Part shown: piece by piece, positions 1 to 11,500 of the stretch
How the letters are laid out: every line of letters begins with the position of its first letter
Position numbering within the stretch: position 1 is the stretch's first letter
Origin: Tetragonia tetragonoides
Taxonomy: Eukaryota; Streptophyta; Magnoliopsida; Caryophyllales; Aizoaceae
Reading direction: 5' to 3'
DNA: 64,000 bases
Assembly: GCA_038025085.1 (NCBI GenBank)
Contig: CM076144.1
Coordinates: 32,485,501 to 32,549,500, forward strand
The notes under the pieces: generated by a model
Seen by the model: only the letters and a program-made list of their open reading frames with translations
Databases searched by the model: none
What the model was told of the DNA's origin: nothing
Position numbers and translations under genes: made by a program

Positions 1-811
1 CTTCCACAAACACCTACATGGAATGAAATGGACATGATCCCGCAAGTCCCTGCAACTCATTTTTGGGTATGTAAAAACTAAAAAGGCGCTTCTAAGTTTC
101 AATACCCTAACACGAGGACACCACAGGCACAACGATTTGACTGAGTTCCAGGACAGGACTAGACTTGGATGAAGGTTGTGGAAAAATAGACAGCAGGCCA
201 AGATTCCGGGAGTATCCATTAAAAATCAACCCATAAAGAAAGAATGGCTGTAATGAAGATGAATTCAGCCTGACTATTCACGACTGCCAAGTGCCAACTC
301 TATGATGAGACTCATACAGATTAGTACACACGCCCTTGAGAAGCTACTGCAGAGTACAGAATGATTACGGATAACTTCTTTTTTTTTTTTCTTTTTTTTT
401 TTGATACAAGACACTACAACCACATTAGATACGTACTCATCGGAGCAGCAGAGAATAAATGACAGACACATCAGCCAAACCAAATAACAGATCAAAGTTC
501 ACTTTTCCTCGCTCTCAAGTCTGAACTGTAAATTCAAGCTTAAAATATAGCAGCATTGATGTCAAACCTCATCAAATCGAGAGAAACACAAACATTAACT
601 ATGACCGGAGAGGAAACTGAAGCCAAAAGCAAAGAACATCCCACCTAAGAAGAGGGGGGGGGGGCAAGGGCAGATACTTACAAAATTCAAGTACACAGAA
701 TTTTAGAACAGAACCTCGTAAGAGAAAGAAAACATATATTGAGATAAAATGGTAACAGAAAAGTAAATCAAATGAGCAGAAACAATCAAGAATAATAATA
801 ATGAGAGAAAT
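1..811. other. Intron 2 of the FRIGIDA-like gene (partial)
   Basis: This is sequence downstream of FRL exon 2 with no recognisable third exon on the minus strand. It holds a poly-T/poly-A tract at 380-404 and a G-run near 653-663. The ORFs here are low-complexity. The next FRL exon is probably left of base 1. Confidence 0.6.
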
Positions 812-813
812 AC

Positions 814-3800
814 CACAGCTCGTCCAGCATTGTTTGGATCCTCCAGAATGGCAGTTGCTGCCTTCTTTGCATCGTTAAGGAAGGACTTTAACAAGGGGAC
901 AGGTGGAAACTTATCTACAAGTCCAACTTCATAGGTAAAATGAACTGCATCAACCTGCTGTCCTCGGCTTATCAACTCTTCAATCATTTCTGTGGATGAT
1001 GAAACGGTGTTATGCCCAGAAAGATAAAATCATTACTGTTCAGTATCAGGCGGATAAATCCACAAGGCAGTTGCAAAAGTTATGAAGAAAACATAGGGCA
1101 GGCCATAAGCAATAATACTTTCCACTCGAACAGCAATTGCAAAGTGCAAGCAATTCAACATTTCTCACCCTAACTAACTAGCTCCTCCCCGGTGACAAAA
1201 GAGATTGCATGTGTTTGCCTCTTAGTTTGTATAGTGAGATTGTGCACACTAAACAAGAGCACTGGACAGATTAAGTTTACAGAAAGAACGCACCAACATC
1301 AAACAATTAGAGCACAAATGAATAACAGATCGGAGTAAAGGAGCTCTTCCAACGATACTAACATTCCAACCATTTTCCATGTGAAACCCATGTGAAGGGA
1401 GACAGCTTAACCAAAGAGCCAAAACACAGCAGCCCAGGATTGAACATCTATCTATTAATATACAATAAATTCTGACAACTCTAACATCAGAACAGTTACA
1501 CGAATACCAGATATTTATTCATTTGAATGGAGGAGAATTCACATGCATATGCAAGGAGTCAAGGACAGAGAAGGAATGAAACAACAAACGGAGTTTCCAA
1601 AGAGCAACTTAGCCAAGTCTCTGTCTTTTGAAATACTCATAGTTTATTTTCCTAAGAAAAAAGGAAATGAAAAGAAAAGTTGGGAATTTCGCAGTATTAG
1701 AGTACAAAATGTAATCAGCAGAGCAACTCAATGAAACAGGAAAAGCATCTTCTAATGACACAATAAATGTATTTGACAGGAAATTCAAGAGATGCTCAAG
1801 TTGTTAGGAGTATCGCCTCGATTCGTGAGGTTGAGAAGTTGAACTCCTATGGTAGTTGTGCCTCCTCTAGAACAAAAAAAAAAGAATAATATTTTGGCAA
1901 GAATACTAAACTATGGTGCAGCAAGCTCCTGAGCACTCTACACTGCTGAGCAGAGGAAAGAAGACAGATGAAGATCAACAACGTAATCAATATAACAACC
2001 TAAACTATTCAGAAACTGCGGAAACATTCAAGCTTCTGAAGACTAGTAACAAAAATTTTACAGAATAAAAAAATAATTATGTCACTCTTAGTATCTCATA
2101 TTGTTCAGGACTTTAGATAGAAGTGGGAAGAGGAGAGGAAACTTTGAACTTTGAAGGATCACAACTCTAATTCATAGAATATTAAAATGGTCCCTTGAAC
2201 GTACGAGGCAGGAGATAACTCCCCAATATATGTTCCAAATTCTGCCATCTAGTTCATCATATAAATTCAGCATTACATATAAATTCATGTACACCTAGAG
2301 AAAGCATCCAAAATGCATAGAAAAATCAAATCAACTTCAAATATATGAAGGAGAACAACAAGAACTCGTACAATAAGCTAATCTTAAGATTAGCCAGTAT
2401 AGTCATGGTTAAAAGGAAAGTTGGAAGGGGTTTATTTCCATCATGGTCCATGTAGTCCCGAGTCCCTTCAAATCTTATCACCTGAACGTCTGCCTCAAAA
2501 TCCAGACCAACTCATTTGACACAACTTAAGCAGTCAAGCTCGCATAAAACAATTCCATCAATCTGTACTCTTTAGCTCATACATGCATGCTATGTTATAC
2601 TGACATTAATCAGAGATATATTACCAAAAAAATAATAAATGAAAGACATGTGCGAAGAAGCCTAACATGGGGATGAAGATATCAATACTATGTCACCGCT
2701 CATCCCCAGATCTTTACTTTTACATTTAGATAACCAGGGTAAGCAGTAGCCTAGAATATCCCAAATGTACTATTTCAAAGACAATTACACTAATCAAATA
2801 TTTAAGCTACAAGGGACATTCTATTAATAAAAACAGATAAGTATCTCAAGATTATCTTACAAACAGAAACTACTTTTTTCATGTTCAGTACCAATTTTAA
2901 CTGGGATCTCATAACATTATTTCCACAATCCCACACAAAAAGATCGTTTCTTTTCTTACATTGTAACCCCAAAAAAAAATCTATCAGCTCAGTTTCCACA
3001 AAACCCAAATACATATAGCAGACAAATTCACAAAAAACATAACAAACAAGCAGCCAAAACAAAAAATAAACAAATAAACAATCCAGACAAACAAACAACA
3101 TAGATTCAGAAAATCAATATATAAACAAATAAACCATACCAGGCATATTATCACCCAACCCAAGAGAAAGAGCAAGCTTAGGCATCTGTTTCCTCCAAGC
3201 AGAACCAACAACAAGTTTCCTATAAAGCCCCACATCTTGTTTCTTAACAATCCCAAAAGTAACTAAATGTTGCAAAAAAGTATGCACATCAGGAGTTTTC
3301 ACATTCTCAATCCCACCTCTTTCTTCCAAACTCCTTTTCCAAGTTTCAGCAATCCCTTCAGCTCTTTCCTTAACAGTAGGAGTAACAAGCAACCTATTCT
3401 TCCCAATCAACGGATCAACCACAACCGGTATAAGCGATTCGAGTAACAAAACACAAGCCCATCCCAAATCATTAATCCTCTCACTCTTATCCTTCCTTTT
3501 ATCCACTGGGAACACCTCCGAAATCGCCTCGAGAACGAATTTCGGTGGATCAACACAATAAGCTAAAGCTTGAGGAATTGTCATTCGCAACACATCCAGC
3601 TCCTTTTTCCTAACAGTTACAAAATGCCAAAACTCCTCATACTCCATTCTTACACAGCAACCTCTCAGCTTCATCAACAAACCCTCACCATCATCAACTT
3701 CGCCATTGAAATTTACCAAACCATTATCATTTCCTTCAATCATATCAAACTCAAGAAACGTTTTTATGGCCGTTTCGGTTGAGTCTTGAGCACGATTGAT

Positions 3801-4079
3801 GGCGATTTCAACAGAACCCTCGATTGTAACTTCACGCTTTTTGAGAACCTCAAGAGATTGCTTTGTTTGATCATCTAAGGATTGGATTTTGCGTTTGAGA
3901 GCTTCGGATTTCTTGCGAAGATCTTCTTCAAGTGTTGTGAAGTGATCTGATAGCTCTTTCCATAGAAGTGTGCATGACGTCATCAGTGAGGTTTGGCGTT
4001 GGAATTCCTCGAATGATGTTGTCATCGCCGGCACCGGTGACTCTGTTGGGTCACCCGGCGGGTCGTGTGCCGAGCCCAT
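814..4079 (-). CDS. FRL4A: FRIGIDA-like protein, exons 1 and 2 (3' end outside window)
   Basis: Exon 1 is 4079-3140 and exon 2 is 989-814. The donor after 3140 (G|GTATGG) and the acceptor before 989 (CACAG|AA) join in phase to give ...DNMPEMIEELISRGQQ. The 372 visible residues match the FRIGIDA-like family, a plant-specific group related to the flowering regulator FRIGIDA. A predicted coiled coil lies at about residues 33-75. The conserved Frigida core follows, with hallmarks such as MTSCTLLWKELSDHF, the PPKFVLEAI stretch and VGLVDKFPPVPLL. The start at 4079 (MGSAHDPP) was preferred over an in-frame ATG at 4109 because family members start MGS. A donor GTG|GTATTT follows 814. The family continues for about 150 more residues ending in a proline/tyrosine-rich tail, which is not visible here, so the gene runs off the left edge. 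The FRL4A/B subgroup is my best match; the exact orthologue is uncertain. Confidence 0.88.
990..3138 (-). other. Intron 1 of the FRIGIDA-like gene
   Basis: This is an AT-rich 2.15-kb intron between the two FRL exons, bounded by GT (3139-3138) and AG (991-990). I see no coding segment, RNA gene or clean transposon boundary in it. A short stretch at 1796-1870 followed by an A-rich run could be a degraded SINE tail, but I cannot align it to anything. Confidence 0.75.
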
Positions 4080-4340
4080 GGGTTTGGGTTGGGTTTCTCT
4101 CTCTCTCACTCACTCTCTCTCTCTCTCTGGGTTTTGCTTTTTCTCTCTCTACATGGGATGAAATGAAACCCTAGAAATGGAAAAAGGGGAAAGGGGGAAG
4201 TGGGGGGTGTGATTAAAGAGAGGGAAAACAGGGGAGGAGAGAGAAAGTGTGGGAAAAAGTAAGGGGGTTTGAGAGGAAAGAGAGAGAGGGGGAGAGGACA
4301 GGATTGCTGACGTGGGAATACATGACAGTGACACGTACGG
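4080..4340 (-). promoter_or_regulatory. FRL 5' leader with (GA)n tract and telo-box
   Basis: Directly upstream of the FRL start codon are two CT-rich blocks (4097-4130 and 4140-4152), which read as (GA)n on the gene strand. At 4165-4173 the plus strand reads AAACCCTAG, a telo-box-like motif common in 5' regions of plant housekeeping genes. Several GA-rich stretches continue to about 4300. No convincing TATA box is seen, so this looks like a TATA-less GA-type promoter/leader. The transcription start is not determinable from sequence alone. Confidence 0.5.
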
Positions 4341-6240
4341 GGAAGGGGGATTTTCGAAAGTTATAGGATTGGTTTGGATTTTTGGGGGAAAAAGCAGAGA
4401 GCAGGTGCTGTGGCAGTGTTTGTGCTGCTGGCTGTAGCACTATTGTGCGTTCTATAATGGAATGCTAAAATACGCAGGTGGAACATGGCAATTGCGGGTT
4501 GTTACTCTCAAAGTGGTGTTTAGCGTTTAGCGTTTAGTGTTTAGTTTTGTTTAGTTTAGTTTAATTAGATTGATCGGTTTAATTTGATGGAAAAGAACAC
4601 ACTTTTAGTGGTGTTCAAGTTTATTATTTTTTATTCGCACTCGGGTTTATTCACTCTCGACAATAGTGATTGTTTTCTGCTTCATGTCCAAGGCGAGATA
4701 CCAACGTTCGTCCGTGGAGAAAAATGAATGAGTCTCTACCACTCAAACACACTCTCTTGATTTGGTGTTCAATAGTATAGTTCAAGGTGGTTAGATTGAT
4801 TAAGTATAATTCAATGGAAAAGAACATACCTTTATACTTGGTTAATTGATTCAAATTGTGAACCAAATTGGATTAGGAATTAGTCAGATTTGATTGTGAC
4901 GGGCACATGCAACGATGTGAAATTACTTTAAATTGAATTTATTCATTTTTTCATCTATAGATAGAAAAACAATATTGATTCTAGTCGAATCCGATATAAT
5001 TCAAATTTTGATGATCCAAAATAGAATTGAACTAAACAGAACATAAACATTATCTGACTCAATTATCCACTTAAAAAAGTAGATATTTGTATTTGAGTCT
5101 TTGACAATTCAAATTCTATTTAACATTACCCTTCTAATAACATAAGCTATCATGGTCTTCTTTAGAAATTAATAGCACTCCTGATCCAAATTATAAGAAC
5201 TTGTACTCCAACCACACCAAGCTAATATAGCCTACAATTCGAGTATGAACAATCAAAAATTAATTGTTCAATGCTCTCTACATAAAAAGTACACAATCAA
5301 CAATCCACGTCAGTTTTATTCGTCCAACAAGCTTGAGTATCTTTATTTCTCAGTTTGCTTAAGATCACAAACTACAAAATAATACATCACTAATTCGAAT
5401 TTTAACCATAAAAAAAATCCATGACAGAATATATGCATTAAATTAAAGTGGTCATTTGTCTTTTGTCTAATAATATGGGTTCACTGATTCATGTCATCAA
5501 CTGTCATTATATTTTGTTGACATAGCGTTGATTGATACATTAAAATTGGGAGTTTTTTTTATAAGTTTGTTTTTGTTTTTCTTACCTTGGTCTCTCCTTA
5601 GTTATTTGCTTCCATATAAAATAAAACATATCCCTCTCTCTTCATTCACTTTTAAAGTCTAGTCTTTGTCTTGCAAAACCTTGCCCATATTTACTTTCTT
5701 TTTTTTTTTTTTTTTCTTTCCTCTTCTATGAGGCAATCTCATACATAAAACGGTTAAAAGCTAATCAATAAGATATCATTTTTTTTCCATAGATACTACT
5801 TTTTTACCATCTCGTATAAATTTTTCCGATTATTTTTAAAGTAAAGTATTGGGAGTGGGCATACCTAACCCAATTGTTATGCATGTGAAGGGAGGTGATG
5901 TGCTCTTGTCTGAGTTTCATTTTCTTCGATTCAATTTGTTCTATTTTCTAATTCAAAGTTGAAGGAATAAATATTAAACCGTAAACACCAAGTATGATTT
6001 AACTTGTTAACTAAAGGGCTAAGTTTGTATACATGCAAATGCAATGCCTTGCTTAGAGGCAAAATGCAAAAGAAAAATATCGAATATGAACAACATATAG
6101 AAATAAGTTGTCTTGTCGTGTGTCGATGAGATAGAAGACTCTTCAAATGCATTACTGTATGTGGATGGTAAAATTTTTAACTTAGCAAGAGGAGATAATT
6201 AAAGATGCTCCCTCATTATGGTTTAAAAGAGAGAGAAAAT
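4341..6240. other. Intergenic sequence upstream of FRL
   Basis: No gene is recognised. A degenerate telomere-like run (GTTTAGCGTTTAGCGTTTAGT) lies at about 4498-4560. Two related 50-bp blocks containing ATGGAAAAGAACA lie near 4559-4612 and 4789-4843. A poly-T tract sits at about 5697-5715. Short ORFs here have no recognisable motif and biased composition. Confidence 0.5.
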
Positions 6241-6529
6241 GGTTGTTTGGTTGACATTGAGAAGTTGGGAAGTGCAACAATGTACGAAGTAAAATTTCTT
6301 GAGTTGTGTGGTTGATAAATAATGCAGGAAGTTATACTTCCCAAAAAGGTCTACTTTCCACAAAATGAGGAAAGTGGCTTATCTAAATCCCCCGGTAGGT
6401 AAGTGCAACTTCCTGTATAAAGTAACTTTCATGTTCAACCAACAATTTTTGACACTTCTCCGAAAATTTTAAATCTTAGAAATTACAAGTTTCTGAAAAG
6501 TGTTACTTCTCACATTAAACCAAACGACC
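6241..6529. mobile_element. MITE with GGTNGTTTGGTT terminal inverted repeats
   Basis: The left end reads GGTTGTTTGGTTGACATTGA and the reverse complement of the right end reads GGTCGTTTGGTTTAATGTGA. Similarity extends for about 26 bp. The 289-bp interior is AT-rich and non-coding. A short flanking duplication (AAT/AAC) is not clean, so the superfamily is uncertain; PIF/Harbinger-like is one option. Confidence 0.6.
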
Positions 6530-8512
6530 AACAGAAAAGTCTTGATTATACGAAGGTTGGGATTAGTATTATTAGGAAGCCATGAGCATTCAAATATTGG
6601 AGAGACTAGCGGGCGACAGCAATTTGGACAATGTATAAAACAAGTTAATGATTAATTTATTAATAGCGGACACCAGATCTGATTAAAATTACCAGCATTT
6701 AATGATCTTGATTAGCTTCTTGTTTGAAACATAGCAACCGCCAACCGTTAATAGCGTGCCCTAAACATGATCCTTTTAATAGACTCACATAGTTAAAGCA
6801 TAAGATTCGACAGGAGCTAACAGCATTTAACTTCTTCTTTTTAGTTTTACTGGAGGCCACTAACATTTTTTTCACTTTACCTTTCCATTGGAGAGACTTT
6901 CTTGCGTGATCCATACCCTTCATGTGTGAAGATCTTTTTCAGAGGAAGGGGGACCCTATCCATGTGCCATTTACAGCTGAAATGCGTGCAGAAAAAATGG
7001 GCACCAAACTAGTAAACGTAACCTCAAAGACAAGGGCACATTTTGATGGTTTGAGACACTCACACATCAAAAAGTAGGCATAGCGGCATAGTAAGAACTC
7101 GTCCATTTCATTACCCAGGTCATTGCATTGGGACAAGTGGGAGGCGCGTCACTGCGCTACTCACCCCAAGCTCTGAACTCATTCATTTCATAAAATCAAG
7201 TGTTCAACTTCGAAAAATCGAAACCTTTATGGCTAAAGTAGAAGGGTCTGCCTAGAGTTTCCACGCAAACATAGAGCCCTTCTCTGCAAACAATAGGCCT
7301 TCAAATCGCAAGCAACAGTAAACACTAAACATAGCAAGCTATTCTTTCACCTTTTACCTAGAAAAAATACTGGCCTTGTAAATTGGATCAAAAACCACCT
7401 TAAACGCACATTTTCCGGAACTAAGATCACTGCACCAGCAATCATCATGAGCATGCAACCACCCAGAATAATCCAGACCATTGGGCAAGCTCTCTAAGCA
7501 ATTTGGGGCGTAAATCAGCCCCATCTATCTATTATGAAGGTTAGAAATGACACCGCAAATTGCCTCCTGCTTGCCCAATTTACCACAAAAAATCCCATCA
7601 CCATACAAGTACACAATACCTCCATGAACTAACACACTTAAAGTAAGGCCTTTGCATGAATTAAAACATAAATGGGAAAAGAAAATTGATCTCTCCTTCA
7701 GCTGGAGTTGTTGCCACTTTTGATCCCAACAACGCCTGCCTGAAGGAGTAAGGAAAATATCTGCACCACTTCAACCATGAGTCTCAATTCCCCACCAACA
7801 GTCAGCCATCCTTCACATTAGCATCTGCCATCATATGCTCGAAAAATGTAGATAAATCCATTCCTATGCTGAAACTCTTGGCTTTCTGGAACAAAATTAC
7901 AAGTACGGGCAAAATGCAGTCATTATCAAAATAAAACAAACAAGAAACCTACAAACAACACCCAGTGTGCAACCATATGCTTGAAGAATGTTCCTAAGCC
8001 AAAACTCTTGTCTTTTAAAACAGAATCTTAACAGTAATGGGTAAAAAGCATAGGATAATTACTCCATTCAGTTGATTTTCTACAAATGAAGAGAAGTTCA
8101 AATGAACTAATAGTTATTGTGTCTAGTGGAGCAATGCTTCAAATGAACCGAGGGGAATGATTATTTTAGAAAAGTCATTTGAAACATACCAAAAGAAATA
8201 GGACAACAACTGAAAAGGATGGAGCGTCTATTACCATTTGATAAAATAACTAAGAAACCTACAATGAATACCAAGTGCAAGTCCCATACCAGAGAGAGGT
8301 GTGTGGTGGAGGTTAAGCTGTGGACCTTACCCCTTTATCAGGAGTACATCCAAGGAAAAACATTTACATTTAGATTAACTAAAGGATAGGTAGCATTTCA
8401 AGTGAAAATACCAAAAGCAGGTTTTGGTACCCAAACTCACTTGTCACCACAGATGAAGAGGGGAAACATCCATAGAGAGCTCATTCAAATCACCCTGTAG
8501 CCTTACCTAAGT
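6530..8512. other. Intergenic and probable 3' flank of the XS gene
   Basis: Between the MITE and the XS-gene stop codon I see no coding region that holds up. The last several hundred bases, from about 7700 to 8512, probably include the 3' UTR of the XS gene because they lie directly downstream of its stop. No SINE or LTR end was recognised with confidence. A segment near 7136-7185 looks weakly tRNA-like on the minus strand but lacks a B box. Confidence 0.45.
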
Positions 8513-11500
8513 CTATTTGGATGGCTGGAGTATGTCGTGCTTTCTTTCTAAGACAACCTGCTTGCTTTCTATGACAACCTTCTTTCTTGTTTCATAATCC
8601 AGTTTGTCCATGTCGAAAGCTGTCCCAAGATAACCGTACAGAATTTTCCTCCTCTCCCCTGTCCTCTCATCCACGATCACAAGATTTGGATTGCTATCAT
8701 CATCTCTACCACCACTAATAGATTGAACACGAGTCCAATCTATACGCCCATGGCGCTCCTTCTCAAAGTGGTCAGCTAATCGCATGGCCTCCTTCAAGCC
8801 TGACTGGTCACTAACAAACTTGATAAGAGTGATGCCAAGATGGCCGTCTCTCCCATACAAAGACTTCGGCTTGCCCCCAGAGATTCCGAGATCTGTAAGA
8901 TAGGCATAAAAACATATCATTACACAAAATAGCAATTATTCCCACACTAACCAAAAGTTCAGAGTAAACAAAAAAAATGGACCAAAGCATTCTTTCACGG
9001 TTATTGTCCCAAAGCACTAGTTAGGCTTTGCTGTAAGTCAGGTATTCAGTATGTCAGTGGATGTTTTAGCTTAAAAATAGCTGTGGAAACTTGCTACATC
9101 ATATCTTCATACCAGAAGCCAGAGAGACGGTTAACATTAGAAAGACATCCAAGTGAGAAAATTCACTCATCAGACACTTGCTCATATATCTTATCTTTTG
9201 ATCTGTTATTGACCCAATAACCCTGCGAATGACTCATCGCATCAGTTTAAATAAATGGAACACAAGCTGCAGGTCAAATTGCCAGTTTAACTACACTGGA
9301 TCCGCTTCGTAATTGATCCAGATTCTACAATACAGTCAAATGAATAACAATCCTGTTCATTGTTTGCCAGAGCACAGACATGAGGAACACGAGACCAAAG
9401 GAAGCATTATTTACAGAAGGTGAAAAAGCCAAATAAGACACGTGTCATTTTAGCGTGTCAAACATTCAACACAACACCTATCAGGGGTGTATGTGCTTCC
9501 TATGCTAGGAGAGGAACCAAGCAATCCAGAGACATGTGCAGACTTGCCATAACAAATCAAAAAAGCGCAGACTAACTAAAAAAATTAACGAACAAATTAG
9601 CTACTGAGAAGGCACTAATCTAAGATTTCAAAGGCTAAAGGGTAATGAAGAGAATTTCATATAAACTACAGTATCATTTTATGTTTAGGTACACAATTGA
9701 AAGGGAAGTCAAATGTAAGCAAAACTGCAGAAGTACAACCCAAGCAAAAAGTAATTTCGCACAAGAGAAGTGAACAATACTTCAGCACAATGGTCCACGG
9801 CAATTTGATAGGTTAGAGAAAGGTCAGAAGAAATAGCGATAGAAGAAAAAAAAATTATTCCTTCGAGTTCAATCCAATGGACTCTCGTAAAGAACAAAAT
9901 GCTAGTATCAAGAAATTCTGAATATGGTGGACACAATGATTAGTCTCTAGACAGATCAGCAAAAAAACAGATGGCGTCCACCTAACAACCAGAGTCATAC
10001 CAATCCACCTTCCAAGAAGAAAAAAAGCATGCAGAACGCTACACTTTTAAAAGCCACTTGGGTGCTAGATGTCTGTCTAGATTTTTCCCTTCTTTGCTTT
10101 GGGAATGCCATTAAGCCAGGGCACAGGGCAGGGGGTATGGCAAACTGGGACTATTATTACTATGCACTCACAGACTTGCACAGGCTGAGCCTTCACCAGG
10201 AACAATCATGAAAATTAGCTTGATCTGGTTCTCTACAAGGATAAGAAAGAATCTCTTCATTTAACCCCAAGAAGAAAGATCCATAAGATTTACTTCCCAT
10301 GATTGTACCCTTCCAAGATTTTCAAACTTTGTTATTCCACCTTAAATAACCTGCCTATTTTATCACAAATTCCAATCATTAAGCTCTTTAACCAACAATC
10401 CAAACCAAAATTAACTAAGCGTTTAACCATTTAGCAAAAATGCGTGTGATATTTGTCTCTCTGCAAGTCAGACATCAGTTAAAATCCATCTTAGCCACTT
10501 TTCCAAGTTTTTTGGAATTTGAAGTGTCCAAGTGCCATATACGTGTATCCTTATCCAATACAGATACTTTCAAGCTGAAACAAAGAGTTTGTGATGTCAC
10601 ACTTTTAGTTTTAAGAAGCAGTTAAGCATGAATATCGTAAAACTAGATGCACTTATAAAAACAAGGATGAAAATTCATCTTTACCCAGAAGTAAGCTCCC
10701 CAGCTAATTAAGAGCAACCCTCATTCTCAAAACCATGAAGCAATCAAAATAAAAGACCAAGAGCCAAGACTACACATCACATATTATGTTAATAAGTTAC
10801 AGAAGACGTAAGCTACAAAATAGTACAAATAGAACTGCAGAGCATAACAACTCAAAACGAAACTTTGTATAAAAGACTACGACTTTAAAGGAACTTATAT
10901 CAACCCTTATTTCCAATATTTAGACCTTACATAAGCCCTAGAACCTAAGATGACCAATATCTAGAGTGACTTCTAAAATTAGGTTTCACATACAATCTCA
11001 TCGCTTAGTGCTTTTTGCTTGTCTTTTAACCTCTTTACTTCTCTTAGTATGCTTAGAGAGATTAACTTGAATTATTTCAAATCCTACCATTTGATTTCCA
11101 ATCCAAACCCTTGGCAACAACAGAATTGTAAGGCACCCTAGTGACGCAAAAGAGGAAAAAAAAGCAGCGGTACAAGCAGAGATTTAAGGAAAATCAAATG
11201 TCTCATTAGATTTTCCTTTCCTTCTCTTGCATTGGTCATGACATAGGAGACAGCCATTGCCTTCTTAGTTAGGTCTAAGTAAACAGCTCACTGCGGTGAA
11301 TTTGCATACACACATACGTACCTTTTCTATTTTGAATAGGCAGGAACCTAGTGAAAGCAAATGGGTAACTGACTGGTATCAGTGGTATGGCACAGATTTT
11401 GGGGGACTGAAAACTAATTTTCAAAATCAATTTAGAAAAGAGCAGACCTAATATTTAAGAAAAAGGGGTTTACAGACAAAACTGCATACAGAAATGCATC

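Noticed and set aside
274..495. 73-codon minus-strand ORF with a poly-lysine run
   Set aside because: It is produced by a poly-T/A tract in presumed intron sequence and has no domain or conserved start.
7136..7185. tRNA-like or SINE head on the minus strand
   Set aside because: It has an A-box-like TAGCGCAGTG but no B box, tail or TSD.
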